Below are positions 1 through 10,069 of a DNA stretch of 40,000 bases, piece by piece. The notes below the pieces were generated by a model. That model searched no databases. It saw only the letters and a program-made list of their open reading frames with translations, and had not been told where the DNA came from. Both the position numbers and the translations under genes were made by a program. Origin of the DNA: Symbiodinium natans (Eukaryota > Sar > Dinophyceae > Suessiales > Symbiodiniaceae); the NCBI GenBank assembly GCA_905221605.1, contig CAJNDS010002676.1, positions 165,001 through 205,000 of the forward strand, written 5' to 3'. Positions within the stretch are counted from its first letter, which is position 1, and every line of letters begins with the position of its first letter.

Positions 1-1405
1 TCTTGTGCTCAAAGGGGATTCAGAAAGTGACTTCCCTCAACCCAAGAACTCCTCCTTGAACAGCCCTTCAACCTAAATCCGCCACGTAAAGCCCCAAACT
101 CTAAATTGCAAAGCCTACAAACCCCAACCCCAAACCCTAAACCCGGAACCTCGAACCCTAAACCCCAAACCCTAAACCCTAAACCCACTCTAAACCCCAA
201 ACCCTAAACCCGAAACCCTAAACCCCAAACCCTAAACCCCAAACCCACCCTAAACTCGCAAAAGGCTTGGGCAGGCCGAGGCTCCCCAGCCCTGTCCCCA
301 GTCAGAGCCCAGACCTAAGAGTTGAAGCGGTTTAGGGTTTAGGGTTTAGGGTTTCGGGTTTCGGGTTTAAGGGGTTTAGGGAGTTTGGGGGTTTAGGGCT
401 TCGATGCCGGCGCGGCTTTTGCGGGGGGGGGGGGGGATTTTTTGCGGGGGAATTTGAAGGGAAGTTGAAGGGTTTAGGGTTTAGGGGGTTTTTGATGGGC
501 TTGGGGTGTTTTGATGGCGTTAAAGGCGGCCTTAATGGGGTTAAGGGGATAACAGGGTTGGGGGGTGGGTTTAAAGGGCTGTGCGGATGAAGGGCTGTGG
601 GTGTGGAGTGCCACGGTTTGGGGCTTAGGGGCTTCCAGATCTTATCGTGGGCCCGGCAGGGATTTAGGCTTCAGGGCCATACAGAGGTCACGTCCCTGAT
701 CAAACACAAAAACACGGCAAAGCCACTACGATGTTGAACCGGAACTTCGGGGGAGAAGGTCTTGAACCCTGAGCCTTATCACTGCACCACTAAAGCCCTA
801 CACCCCTAAACCCTACACCCAAACTCTTAAACCCTCATCCGAAACCCTATCAGAAGCCAATTAAGAGACCGGACGCCCAGGCCGAAACCCCGAGACCCTA
901 GCGGCCCTAAACAATGCCAAACTCCGAACCCTGAAGGTAGTAGGGTTGAGGGCTTTGGGCTTAGGGTTTTAGGGTTCTTGGGGTTTAGGATCTCAACCCC
1001 CAGCCCGAACCCTAAGCCCGCAACCTAAAACCTGCTAACGAATTAAAGTCCAAAACCTCAAAACCTGGGCCCGCACCCTTCCGCCCCCCCCCCCCCCCAA
1101 ACAAAAAAAAACACAAAACAAATAAATATGAATAAGTAAATAAATACATAGACAAAAACACACAACTCCAACCAAGCGAATAATGAAACCCCTGACCTTT
1201 TAGAGTTTAGGGTTCTTTGGGTTTCTAGGGTTCTTTGGGTTTCTTGTCACCAGGGCTCCTCAACCCCTCCGGCCCCCGAAGCTGAACAGCCCCCAACCCA
1301 AGCCCCCTAAACCCTAAACCCGAGACCCTAAACCCTAAACCCTAAACCCCAAACCCTAAACCCTAAACCCTAAACCCTAAACCCTAAACCCTACACCTCT
1401 CTAAA
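1..1405. repeat. Degenerate telomere-like repeat region
   Basis: CCCTAAA-type and TTTAGGG-type heptamers with frequent substitutions fill most of this stretch, with orientation switching near 330, 790, 930 and 1300. Short G or C homopolymers sit at 421-436 and 1083-1098. The unique islands between (for example 640-780) gave no convincing exon. Open frames here only translate the repeats. Confidence 0.9.
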
Positions 1406-1409
1406 CTAC

Positions 1410-1480
1410 GCACGAACCCATGCCCATGTGGTCAAGGCGGCGTGGACGTTCTCCGGATACTGCGGGTCCCACTTCCTCGG
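1410..1480 (-). CDS. Candidate internal exon, unknown protein
   Basis: Read on the minus strand this 71-base island is open in a frame giving KWDPQYPENVHAALTTW near its start. It is preceded by CCCTAAG, whose final AG would be the 3' splice site, and followed by GTAGTT as donor. It is immediately bounded by a long TTTAGGG array on its right, so the array would be the end of the upstream intron. The peptide has the composition of real protein, unlike the repeat translations around it. No family was recognised. Frame and borders are inferred by eye. Confidence 0.45.
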
Positions 1481-1481
1481 C

Positions 1482-1608
1482 TTAGGGTTTAGGGTTTAGG
1501 GTTTAGGGTTTAGGGTTTAGGGTTTAGGGTTTAGGGTTTAGGGTTTAGGGTTTAGGGTTTAGGGTTTAGGGTTTAGGGTTTAGGGTTTAGGGTTTAGGGT
1601 TTAGGGTT
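1482..1608 (+). repeat. Perfect TTTAGGG array, about 18 units
   Basis: Uninterrupted TTTAGGG heptamers, ending in GGGTTAAAAAG. Interstitial rather than terminal, since unique sequence and arrays of the opposite orientation lie on both sides. Confidence 0.97.
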
Positions 1609-1639
1609 AAAAAGAACAGCAAGTAGGGCAAGTAAGTAG

Positions 1640-1860
1640 GGTCATGCGGATTGCAATTGTCGAGCCGGGCTACGAAGAAGACGTACTAAGTTCAAAAAGG
1701 CCTTGACTAGGTTTCTTCGACCCCAATTACAACTGTCATGATAAGCCCCTTTCAGTCCCCTAAGTAGGTTCCAAGTAGACTTTATAATTGGTGTTATAAC
1801 TACCCATGAACCTCCGAGTAGGGCCCTCCAGAGAGTGATGCAACAGCCCACTGGGAGATC
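1640..1860. repeat. Dispersed repeat sharing a CATGAACCTCC block
   Basis: AT-richer stretch containing TTATAATTGGT followed by CCATGAACCTCC(G/A)AGTAG. Closely related words recur at about 8295-8392, and the CTGAACCTCCAAGTAG part at about 38390-38406. This suggests a dispersed repeat of about 100-150 bp. No coding frame was convincing. Confidence 0.55.
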
Positions 1861-2499
1861 GTCGCAAAATCCCCGTTATGTTTTAACGTACCAAGCACTG
1901 CGCGCCATGCAGTCCTAACCCAAAGAAACCCTAAACCCACTTTACCATATGTCATGGTGGCTGTGCTTGCAAGCCCTGCGAGACCCGGGTCATTTCAAGA
2001 AAAAGCCTTGCGGTTGTTAGGTTTTGTGTTAGGGTTTAGGGTTTAGGGTTTAGGTTTTATAGGTTTTAGGTTTTAGGGTTTCGGGTTTAGGGCAGAATTT
2101 CAAGAACCGAAGCAAGTAGAGCGTCAACTTCCAGAAGCCTGCTAGTGCGACGGGGTTCTTGGCCAGGGTTTCTGAGGCAGGGTTTCGACCCTAAACCCTA
2201 AACCCTAAACCCTAAACCCTAAACCCTAAACCGCTTAGGGATCAAGACAGCTCCTCCCCTGCTGCCCAAAAAGAAGAAGAGACAGAGAAGAAAGCTATGG
2301 GCCGCCGGGTGTCTCGTAGGTCACGAGGAAGCTGTTCTTGGGCGAGAAGTACCTGGAGACGTGACATCAAATCCACAACCTCAAGATGCCCAAACCAGGG
2401 TTCGGTAGGGTTTAGGGTTTAGGGTTTAGGGTTTCGGGTCTAGGGTCCAGGGTTTAGGGTTTAGGGTTCAGGGCTTAGGTTTAGGATTTAGGGCTGGAC

Positions 2500-2570
2500 C
2501 AGTGATGTTTCGGCAAGGTGCAAAGATCGGACGCCTCCTGCGCGGCCCTGCACATCTGGCGCCACCTCTG
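2500..2570 (-). CDS. Candidate internal exon, unknown protein
   Basis: A 71-base minus-strand frame between a TTTCAG acceptor, preceded by a pyrimidine-rich stretch, and a CACTG|GTCCAG donor. It encodes a charged helical peptide containing QRWRQMCRAAQEASDLC. It lies in a unique block between degenerate TTTAGGG and CCCTAAG tracts. Its phase does not join simply to the next minus-strand candidate at 1410-1480, so they may belong to different genes or have an exon between them. No family recognised. Confidence 0.45.
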
Positions 2571-2639
2571 CTGAAACTTTCAGGAGCCAGCCACAGAATG
2601 TCCCACCGGTATTTGGGGCGCTAAGCCCGAAGCCCAAAA

Positions 2640-2760
2640 CCCTCAGACCCCAAGACCCTATGCCCTAAGCCTTCAGTTCTGAGCCCTAAGCCCTAAGCCT
2701 TCAGCTCGAAGCCCTAGGCCCTTTGCGTAAACCTTAAGCCCTAAGCCCTAAGCCTTTGGG
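2640..2760 (+). repeat. CCCTAAG-type variant tract
   Basis: Imperfect CCCTAAG and CCTTCAG-type heptamers replace the usual CCCTAAA. The same CCCTAAG variant recurs at 15390-15420 and 34790-34850, and starts the cassettes at 18.6-20.7 kb. Confidence 0.85.
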
Positions 2761-3152
2761 AGTTCCCAAAAGCGAAGAATCACTGCCTTTTGGCGTGCAC
2801 TAGGGATACCTGGAGATGCCGGGATACTCGTTTAGGGTTTAGGGTTTCGGGGCTTAGGGTTTAGGTTTAGTGTTTAGGGTACCTCATGTGATGAGAACTC
2901 TTTCTCTAGAATTGCCAGGACAAAAGCCCATACTATGAGAGGGATTCATTCTCAGCCTCATGGGCTCGGTTTTGAGTGGAGCAAGGCCTTCGTCGAGGCG
3001 CCCCGAAGCGCAAAAACCAGACGCAAAACTCGAAACCGCCGAAGTTTAAACATATACCCTAAACCCCTAAACCCCAAAACCCCAAACACCAAGAACCCTG
3101 AACCCCAAAAAACCTAAACCCTAAACCCTAAACCCGAAACCCGGAGAAGAAC

Positions 3153-3215
3153 CGCAGGCCTTCTCCAGCTCCCGCACTTTCTTGTAGCTCTTGTCGGCGT
3201 CGTAGATCCGGACCC
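3153..3215 (-). CDS. Candidate exon with WD40-like strand motif
   Basis: Minus-strand frame of 63 bases after an ACCAG acceptor and before a GTTCTT donor. The peptide includes VRIYDADKSYKKVRELEK. The V-x-I-Y-D-A-D pattern resembles a WD40 or other beta-propeller blade strand, and a similar motif (LIVYDAADIDKS) occurs in the minus-strand exon at 6586-6671. The two could be blades of one protein, but their phases do not join directly. A poly-G tract (3230-3247) and degenerate telomere repeats lie just upstream. Family assignment is tentative. Confidence 0.5.
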
Positions 3216-3769
3216 CTGGTTGCCATCTGGGGGGGGGGGGGGGGGGTTTAGGGTTTCGGGTTTATGGTTTAGGGTTGAGGGTTTCGGGCATGATAGGGTC
3301 AAATAGACCCGCCAAATGGTAGGAGTTTCTTACGATAAGGACCCCAAGAAGGTACCCCTAATTTAGGACACAGCAATTTCTTTTGTAGCTTGGGGTGTAG
3401 GGTCTAGGGTTTGGAGGACCTGAAACCCTCCCGAGACTTGATAACACGTAGGGTTTAGGTGATAGATGTTCAGTTGCAGTTCACTATTTGGGGTTTATGT
3501 TTCTGGGTTTCAATTGCAGTTCCCTTTGGGACGCACATCACCCTAACATGCAGAACCATCGTGAAACCCTAAACCCTGAACTGCACGCGCCACCCCAAAA
3601 CCTGAACCCCACGTCCGACCCATTGACTAACGCGAAACCCTCAACCCTACAAACTTGTGAGCTGCACCCTAAACCCTGCTGGCTTGTAGAGCTTTGAAGT
3701 AAGCCATAAGACTTCCCAAACCCTAAGCTCCCTAAGCCCTCCTACACCCTGAACTTCCTAAAGCCTTAG

Positions 3770-4060
3770 GCGTCCTAAACCCTAAACCCTAAACCCTAAA
3801 CCCTAAACCCTAAACCCGAAACCCTAAACCCTAAACCCTAAACCCTCCTGACCCCTAAGCTTCCTGAAGCCCTAAACTTCCTAAACCCCAAACTTCCCAA
3901 TCCCCAAACTTCCTAAACCCTAAACTTCCTAAGCCCTAAGCCCTAAGCCCTACCGATAAGGATCCTGAGGATCTCCCCGATACCCTAAACCCCCTAAACC
4001 CTAAACCCTAAACCCTACACCCTAAACCCTAAACCCTAAACCCCTAATCCTAAACCCGAA
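3770..4060 (+). repeat. CCCTAAA-type arrays with CTTCC variants
   Basis: Two short perfect CCCTAAA arrays (about 3776-3845 and 3983-4045) separated by degenerate units of the AACTTCCTAAA type. No gene seen. Confidence 0.9.
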
Positions 4061-4267
4061 AGCCTGAAGTCAACCCTGCAAACTTGTGAGGCTTAGGGCA
4101 TACAGTGACAACCCCAAACAGCCACCTGCACCCTAAAGCCTTAACCCTCTGAAGGATCTCCAGGGTTCATCGGTTTTGGTGCCGTATTCTGGGCATGGTT
4201 TTTAGGTTTCGGATTTGGGTTCGGGGGTTAAGGTTTAGGACTACACCAGGAAGGTTAAGGTTTAGCA

Positions 4268-4990
4268 GGGTTTAGGGCCTTTTGGAGCTTAGGGTGCTCG
4301 CTGAAAAGGCCTTCGTCGCAGACGGAGGCGAGATACCGACCATCGTCACCTGGCGCAGATTTTCAACCTCACCGGGTTCTGAGCAAGATTTAGGGGTTTA
4401 GGGGTTCGGGTTTAGGGTTTGGGGGTTAGGGTTCAGGATTACGGGAAGGAGGGGATTAAGTAGCTTCATGCGCCCCCATGCAGTACCCTTGAAGGGATTA
4501 TGTCTCATTCCTTGGGCTACATACCAGGGCGAATCGCATGCGCCCCAGCTCACCCCCAAAAAGGTTTAGGGTTTAGGGTTTAGGGATTCGGGTTATTGGA
4601 TCTAGGTCGGAAAGCCCTACAGGCAAAAAAACCAAACCCCTTGTAACAAAAACCCGGCGTGGTAGCCCAGTCACCTAAACCCCAAACCCGAAACCCTTTT
4701 TGGTGTTGGTTACTCTTACAAGGGGGCCCGGAACCCAAAGGGGCAAAAGATCACCACCGGGCTAGCAAGGACAGCCAACCTAAGCTGGATTAACCCAGAG
4801 CCCTAAACCCTAAACCCTGCACCCTCAACCCCAACCCTAAACCCTCCTAAACCCTTGACCCTAAACCCTAAGCTGGGAACGGCACTCCAGGCGAAGCCGA
4901 AAGCATTGGGCGCGGAGGGCATGGACCTTCTTGTGGGGGTTTTAACTTTGGGGCCTCGGGAAGCTGTAGGCTGTGGGGGTGCAGGGTTCG
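4268..4990 (+). other. Mixed stretch with two weak plus-strand exon candidates
   Basis: Islands at about 4290-4370 (frame with EKAFVADGGEIPTIVTW) and 4868-4935 (frame with LGTALQAKPKALGAEGMDLL, preceded by CCCTAAG) look protein-like. They lack confirmed borders. The rest is degenerate telomere-like sequence in both orientations. Confidence 0.35.
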
Positions 4991-5233
4991 TCTATAACCC
5001 TAAACCCTAAACCCTAAACCCTGAACCCTAAACCCTAAACCCCAAGCTGAACCTCAGGGCTCAGGGTTCAGGGCCTCAGGGCCTAGGACTTCGGGAGAAG
5101 CGCTGAAGGCGCGGCCCACAGAGTGCAGGGTTTAGGGTTTAGGGTTTAGGGTTTAGGGTTTGGGGTTTGGGGTTTAGGGTTTAGGGTTTAGGGTTTAGGG
5201 TTTAGGGTTTAGGGCGTGGTCGGTCCCTGGCAG

Positions 5234-5330
5234 CCGCGGCACGCGCGCACGGCGAGCTTGCGGCCGTCTGCACAGCGGCCGCTGCTCCAGTTATCGCCTC
5301 GGCTCTCACAAATCTGAAGGAACCCCATGA
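5234..5330 (+). CDS. Candidate exon, alanine-rich helical peptide
   Basis: Follows a CCTGGCAG acceptor on the plus strand and is open to about 5330 with a peptide including GELAAVCTAAAAPVIASAL, helical and reminiscent of armadillo/HEAT-type repeats. It directly abuts a CCCTAAA array on its right. The minus strand is also open here (a frame with ICESRGDNWSSGRCADG), so the strand is uncertain. No donor GT was found on the plus strand at the array border, which weakens the model. Confidence 0.35.
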
Positions 5331-5490
5331 GACCCTAAACCCTAAACCCTAAACCCTAAACCCTAAACCCTAAACCCTAAACCCTAAACCCTAAACCTTT
5401 TCGAGTTTAGGGTTTCAAACTTTTCGGGATCCAGACCCCAGTCCGGAAAAATCCCAAAACCGAAGCCCTGACATCCTGAACACTTCACCC

Positions 5491-5583
5491 TTGGGATGTT
5501 CCGCCTTATACCATAGTGATTATAGTAGGGGGTACTATCATCCCGATTGAGGACTGTTAGTATAGGGGGCGGGAACATTCCAA
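5491..5583. mobile_element. MITE family A, copy 1
   Basis: Small palindromic element. The left end reads TTGGGATGTTCCGCCTTATA and the right end is its near reverse complement. The middle is a second inverted pair (GTACTATCATCCC...GAGGACTG). Related copies are at 24383-24538, 25588-25645 and 31051-31148. No coding capacity. Confidence 0.75.
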
Positions 5584-5792
5584 GCTTACCCTATAAAGCC
5601 TAAACCCTAAACCCTGAGCCCCCAGACCCCCGAACACTGAGAAATCTTGCGTGCTGACGGATCTTAAACCCCAAAACCCTGATCCCCAAATCCTAAACGT
5701 CAAACCCGAAACCCCAAACCCTAAACCCTAAGCCCAACCCCAAGCCCCAAACCCTTCAACTTCTTGCAGAGTTGGTGTCGTTTAAATGAGCC

Positions 5793-5875
5793 CTCCTAAA
5801 CCCTAAACCCTAAACCCTAAACCCTAAACCCTAAACCCTAAACCCTAAACCCTAAACCCTAAACCCTAAACCCTA
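5793..5875 (+). repeat. CCCTAAA array
   Basis: About 12 perfect CCCTAAA units. A shorter array of the opposite orientation lies at 5968-6019, with a minus-strand protein-like island (frame with RRNQHLARWIANFASLREL) between them. Confidence 0.95.
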
Positions 5876-6021
5876 GCTGAGCCCTCCGAAGTTCCCGAAG
5901 ACTTGCAAAGTTCGCGATCCACCTTGCGAGGTGTTGATTCCGGCGTTCGTGTGCAATGCTATACGTGTTTAGGGTTTAGGGTTTAGGGTTTAGGGTTTAG
6001 GGTTTAGGGTTTAGGGTTTAG

Positions 6022-6100
6022 ATTAAACCGGTGCAAAGACTCGTACCGTGGCTGCTCGCGATGCTGTCGCACTGCCAGCTGCCCCCACGCTTGGAGCGTG
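6022..6100 (+). CDS. Candidate internal exon directly after a TTTAGGG array
   Basis: The plus-strand exon starts right after the last TTTAG of the array at 5968-6021, so that the array itself would be the 3' splice site. It ends before GTTAGG. The 79 bases give a hydrophobic helical peptide (VQRLVPWLLAMLSHCQL) with 26 complete codons and phase 1 at the end. The following block, 6205-6345, is also open in the plus direction and ends in a CAC|GTGAGC donor-like site, but two frames compete there. Family unknown. Confidence 0.45.
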
Positions 6101-6585
6101 GTTAGGCTTGTCAAGGTAAACGCTGCATGTGCCCTAAACCTTATCAACCCTAAACCCTAAACCCTAAACCCGAAACCCTAAACCCTAAACCCTAACTCTA
6201 CCTCTCTGGGCTGCTGGCAAGCTGCCAGCAGTTGTGCAAAGTTCTGCACCTCCCAACCTGCCCTCTTGAAACATTGCTTGGTGCCCTTAAGGCACACGAC
6301 CCGTCATCTGCAGGAAGCTGTGCGAGGTCAGCACCACGTGAGCTGCTCTTATTTTGACAGAGAACTTACGTTAGAAAAAAAAAACTGACTCCTGTCCTCT
6401 GAAGGCGCACTCCGCGAATCACAGGGTATTCCGCGCATCACAGGGCATGACCGCATAACTTCAAGCAGCATTAACAGGTGCAGAGGGATTTAGGGTGCAG
6501 GGCTGACCTATGACCCACATCTTTATCTTAGTACGAGTATCCACTCACCCCGACCTCCCAAAGCCTAAAAGCCCTTCAAGAACAC

Positions 6586-6671
6586 CGGGCCCCCTGGCCA
6601 TTGTCAACGGACTTGTCGATGTCAGCGGCGTCGTACACAATCAAACCATCTTTGGTCGCGGCAACAAATTC
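6586..6671 (-). CDS. Candidate exon with WD40-like strand motif
   Basis: Minus-strand exon with acceptor CCCAATCCCAG and donor CCCG|GTGTTC, 86 bases in phase 0. The peptide reads EFVAATKDGLIVYDAADI then DKSVDNGQG. The pattern (hydrophobic strand, KDG turn, LIVYDA strand) is typical of a beta-propeller blade. It matches the style of the 3153-3215 exon. The role is not identifiable from one blade. Flanked by degenerate CCCTAAA sequence. Confidence 0.55.
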
Positions 6672-7079
6672 CTGGGATTGGGGCTTCAGTATCTACAGGG
6701 TCGACCGAGATGTAACCTAGACCCTAAACCCTGAACTCTGAACCCCAAACCCTGAACGCCAATGCTGTGTACCTTTTGACATAGGTGTATGCGTTGTTCA
6801 GCCTATGTACCGTTTATTGGGGGCTGAAGCACTGCGCAACCTGCCCTCAGGGTCCATGTCCTGCATAGTATAGACTTCCACACAGTCATTACCAAGGAAG
6901 TTCGCTGAAGCCCAGCCATACCCCATGCAGGCGCCTTGAACCTTAATCCCGAAACTTTTCACCCTCAGTTCTGAAGCCCGAAAGCTCCAAACCCAAAAGC
7001 CCAAGAAACCTTCAACCCTAAACCCTAAACCCCAAAACCCTAAACCCTAAATCCTAAACCCTAATACCCTAACTTTAAT

Positions 7080-7260
7080 TCAGCACTGTTTAGGCACCGG
7101 GCTGGGTGCCTCATCTTAGGGTAGTTACATGGGCCCTGAATATTCTCCCTCTACCTCCTGTAAAGGGTTGTGAAGTATGGGCCCTTGAGTTGAAAAAAAG
7201 GGTATATTTAAGGGGCACATAAGCAGCCCCCTTGTAGGGGCCCAGAATCATGACCAAGAA
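7080..7260. mobile_element. Element related to the 35794 TIR family
   Basis: Begins CTTAGGGTAGTTACATGGGC, matching the left TIR of the element at 35794-36070 and the diverged copy at about 32684-32755. GGGCCCTT-type words and AAGGGG recur inside. The right end is not clear. Confidence 0.5.
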
Positions 7261-7440
7261 CCCCAAGCTTCCCCGAAACCCTGAACCCTGTACCCTGGCC
7301 CCCTAAACACTGAACCCTGAACCCTAAACCCTAAACCCTAAACCCGAAGCCCTAAGCCCTAAACCCTAAGCCCTAAGCGCTAAACGACTCTCTGAGGGCT
7401 TCGGGCTTAGGAACCCTGAGGCCTTAAACCCACTTTGCAC

Positions 7441-7492
7441 CCCGAGGCTCCTGGGCCAGAAATCGAGACCCAGAGCCCTCGCTTGGAGTCTT
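7441..7492 (-). CDS. Candidate short internal exon
   Basis: Has one of the best 3' splice sites in the window on the minus strand (GATCTTTCTCTGCCCTCAG) and a CGGG|GTGCAAAG donor. The 52 bases encode KTPSEGSGSRFLAQEPR, a polar linker-like peptide. The upstream intron begins with a CCCTAAA/TTTAGGG array. Family unknown. Confidence 0.45.
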
Positions 7493-7512
7493 CTGAGGGC
7501 AGAGAAAGATCC

Positions 7513-7573
7513 TCCCTAAACCCTAAACCCTAAACCCTAAACCCTAAACCCTAAACCCTAAACCCTAAACCCT
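7513..7573 (+). repeat. CCCTAAA array
   Basis: About eight perfect CCCTAAA units followed by degenerate units to 7600. Confidence 0.95.
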
Positions 7574-7641
7574 CAACCCTAAACCCCAAAACCCTAAACC
7601 CTGAACCGACCCCCCCCAAACCCCCCCTCTGTGGGATTGCT

Positions 7642-7737
7642 GCCCAGGAAACCATGGCTCTGGGGCGCCGCTGCCGCTGCCGACTCCGGCAACGGCGCCG
7701 CTGTCACCGAAGAGCCAAGCGGCGCGCGCGGAGCGGT
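7642..7737 (+). CDS. Candidate exon ending at a GTTTAGG junction
   Basis: Plus-strand island after TTGCTGCCCAG. One frame gives an alanine-rich peptide (WGAAAAADSGNGAAVTEEP) and runs up to GCG|GTTTAGG, so the donor would be the first unit of the following repeat. A competing frame starts at an ACCATGG context (7652) and gives a very Arg-rich peptide. The frame is therefore not settled. GC content is high. Confidence 0.35.
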
Positions 7738-7792
7738 TTAGGGGTTAGGGGTTTGGGGTTTAGGGTTTCTGGGGTTGGCGTAGGGTTTAGGG

Positions 7793-8075
7793 TTTAGGGT
7801 TTAGGGTTTAGGGTTTAGGGCTTAGGGTTTAGGGCTTAGGGCTTAGGGTTTAGGGTTTAGGGTTTAGGGTTTAGGGTTTAGGGTACCTTTTTTGGTTGCT
7901 GCATGGGGTTTTAGCTTTGGAGGCTTGATCAGGGTGTAGGGAAATCAACAAGAAGCATGACATGCAGCCAAGGGCCTGCATGGGTTTAGACCCTAAACCC
8001 TAAACCCCAAACCCCAAACCCCAAACCCCAAACCCTAAACCCTAAACCCTATACCCTAAACCCTAAACCCTACTC
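7793..8075. repeat. TTTAGGG and CCCTAAA/CCCCAAA arrays in opposite orientation
   Basis: 7793-7885 is TTTAGGG with GCTTAGGG variants; 7988-8075 is CCCTAAA with a run of CCCCAAA units. About 100 bp of unique, non-coding-looking sequence separates them. Confidence 0.92.
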
Positions 8076-8550
8076 TAAACCCTCAACCCCAGCACGGAAT
8101 CACGGGTGTGCAAGGGAGAGTTTAGGGTTTGGGGTTTGTACACCCTAAACCCTAAGCCCCAAACCCCTGAACCCTCAGCCCCGAGATCCGCACCGGCTCC
8201 GAACCCCACATAAGGGCATTCACAGGCATCACAGGGCAGGTGCCCAAATAACAACCTGAGAAAGAAAGCTTTGACTGTACTTATAGCTGTACTTATAATA
8301 AGCCCCTTAAGTGCCCTAGATAGAGTCAGAATTTGAGTTATAAGCACAGTTATAATTGGTTACTAAGTACCATGAACCTCCAAGTAGCGATATCCCCCAA
8401 CAAGCTTCTGCCCACGCACCGTTTTGGTCCCAGGTTATGGAGTCTCGAGTGTTGGGGCGGCTGAGGGCTTCGGCTGTAAGGAATGCTTAGGGCCTCTTGA
8501 ATATCTCCTGAAGAGTTAGGGTTTAGGGTTTAAGATTTAGGGTTTGCCAC

Positions 8551-8600
8551 CCAAAGGCCAGCAGCATAATTACCCCCAACAGCCACCAGATCCTGATCCT
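8551..8600 (-). CDS. Candidate exon encoding a membrane segment
   Basis: The minus-strand frame reads RIRIWWLLGVIMLLAF, long enough for most of one transmembrane helix, between a GCTGGAG acceptor and a TTTGG|GTGGCA donor. The long TTTAGGG array at 8617-8865 lies immediately upstream on that strand and would form part of the intron. Fifty bases is short, so chance cannot be excluded. Confidence 0.4.
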
Positions 8601-8616
8601 CTCCAGCGCCCAGGGT

Positions 8617-8865
8617 AGGGTTTAGGGTTTAGGGTTTAGGGTTTAGGGTTTAGGGTTTAGGGTTTAGGGTTTAGGGTTTAGGGTTTAGGGTTTAGGGTTT
8701 AGGGTTTAGGGTTTAGGGTTTAGGGTTTAGGGTTTAGGGTTTAGGGTTTAGGGGTTTAGGGTTTAGGGTTTAGGGTTTAGGGTTTAGGGTTTAGGGTTTA
8801 GGGTTTAGGGTTTAGGGTTTAGGGTTTAGGGTTTAGGGTTTAGGGTTTAGGGTTTAGGGTTTGGG
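8617..8865 (+). repeat. Longest TTTAGGG array in the window
   Basis: About 35 heptamers in a row with a single extra G at about 8754 and a terminal TTTGGGA. Interstitial, with unique sequence on both sides. Confidence 0.98.
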
Positions 8866-8930
8866 ACTTCGAGACTCTTTGCACTTCGTGCGCTGCATGC
8901 CGTGCCTCCCAGATAAGGGAAGAAGCCAGC
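8866..8930 (+). CDS. Candidate exon after the long array
   Basis: Open on the plus strand up to CAGCAAG|GTGAAA, a good donor. Two frames are open (one with HFVRCMPCLPDKGRSQQ, one with CRASQIREEASK). The 3' splice site would be one of the last TTTAG units of the array. The phase-0 frame could feed the exon at 10310, but this is speculative. Confidence 0.3.
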
Positions 8931-9357
8931 AAGGTGAAACTACCCTGGCGAAGGCCCCGGGACTCGAGTGCCCCTGTGGGGATTTAGGGTTTAGGGTTTG
9001 GGGTTTAGGGTTTAGGGTTTAGGGTTTGGGGTTTAGGGTTTAGGGCTTAGGGTTTAGGGTGCTGCTCGGCTGAGGTTTGGGGCTTACACTGATTTGGTGC
9101 CCTTTTTGGTTCAAAGGGGCGACAAAGGACCCTCAGCCCTAAAAAGAGGAATAAGGGCAGGGGTCCTAGGAGACTATGAGAAAGCCATGCGCGTGCACCT
9201 CGTCTCCAGGGACACTTCTTAAGCAGGGATGTGCGGTGAGAATTTTCACGGAAGGCCTCCTGAAACCGACATTTCCTAAATGCCCAACCTACCCCAAAAG
9301 CTCTATAGATGCCCTCAAATACCCTGAACCGGCGCATGCATCCAAAGAGATCCTAAC

Positions 9358-9446
9358 CCGCTCACTTCATCGTCCTCTTCGTCCGGATCCAGTCGAAGTT
9401 GTTGCGTCGGTGCACCTGCCCCCGAGTCGGGCGCGCCAGAGCTTGG
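9358..9446 (-). CDS. Candidate exon, acidic disordered peptide
   Basis: Minus-strand exon between CCTCCAAG and AGCGG|GTTAGG, 89 bases, with a peptide ending QQLRLDPDEEDDEVSG. The acidic cluster and Gly/Ala/Ser-rich start suggest a disordered linker or tail. The donor overlaps a degenerate telomere unit. The plus strand is open as well but with an Arg/Ser-rich reading that looks less like protein. Confidence 0.4.
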
Positions 9447-9479
9447 CTTGGAGGGGGGGTGAGGGGGTAGTGGGTTGCG

Positions 9480-9730
9480 CACCCTACGTAAACCCCTACA
9501 AACCCCCCAAACCGCCTAAACCCCTATATACACCCCTGAACCCCTCAAACCCCCCCTGAACCCCTAAACCCCCAAAACCCCCCAAACCCCTGAAACCCAT
9601 AATCCCTAAAACCCTAAAACCCCCTAAACCCCTACCCCCTACATCCCTAAATCCCCTAACTCCCTAAATCCCTAAACCCCTGAAACCACTGAAACCCCTA
9701 AATCCCTAAACCCAAGAACCCAACAAAAGG
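9480..9730 (+). repeat. 8-bp CCCCTAAA-type tract
   Basis: Octamer-period telomere variant (CCCCTAAA, CCCCTGAA, CCCTAAAT) without long perfect runs. No gene. Confidence 0.85.
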
Positions 9731-9839
9731 GGAAAAGCAGGGGGGTCCCCCCACAGAGCTATAGGGTTTAGGGGTTTAGGGTTTAGGGGTTTAGGGGTTG
9801 GGGGTTAGGGTTTAGGGTTTAGGGCTACAAGCGCCGCTA

Positions 9840-9935
9840 AACCCTAAAAGCCCTAAAGAAAGCTGGGGATCGAGCGGTTGGCTCCTTGATCATGTGGCTG
9901 CTGTAGAACAAGCCTCTTTCGACTGACACAGGCCC
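9840..9935 (-). CDS. Weak candidate exon
   Basis: On the minus strand the block after CCTGTGTCAG contains ERGLFYSSHMIKEPTARSP in an open frame. Borders are unclear and the island is only about 70-90 bases. Confidence 0.3.
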
Positions 9936-9957
9936 CAAAATCGCAACCATAACCCCA

Positions 9958-10069
9958 TGGTTCATAGTAGGGAGTGGGGGAATTAGGGCCCTATACATAT
10001 ATATATATATATACACCCTTTAAGGGAATATATAGGGTACCTCATTCCCTCGTTCCCTACTAAGAACCA
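9958..10069. mobile_element. MITE-like palindrome with TGGTTC ends
   Basis: The ends TGGTTCATAGTAGGGA and TCCCTACTAAGAACCA are inverted copies, and similarity continues inward for about 40 bp (CCCTATACATAT against GGGTACCT-type words). The centre is an (AT)n run at 9996-10012. About 112 bp, no coding capacity. One copy seen. Confidence 0.75.

Noticed and set aside
722-820. tRNA-like 3' half on the minus strand (GGTTCAAGACC B-box-like)
   Set aside because: The A-box-like word is only about ten bases away and on the wrong spacing. No cloverleaf can be drawn.
9047-9337. 96-codon minus-strand frame
   Set aside because: Ends in repeat translation and competes with a plus-strand frame of equal length. 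No convincing motif apart from the separate exon candidate at 9358-9446.
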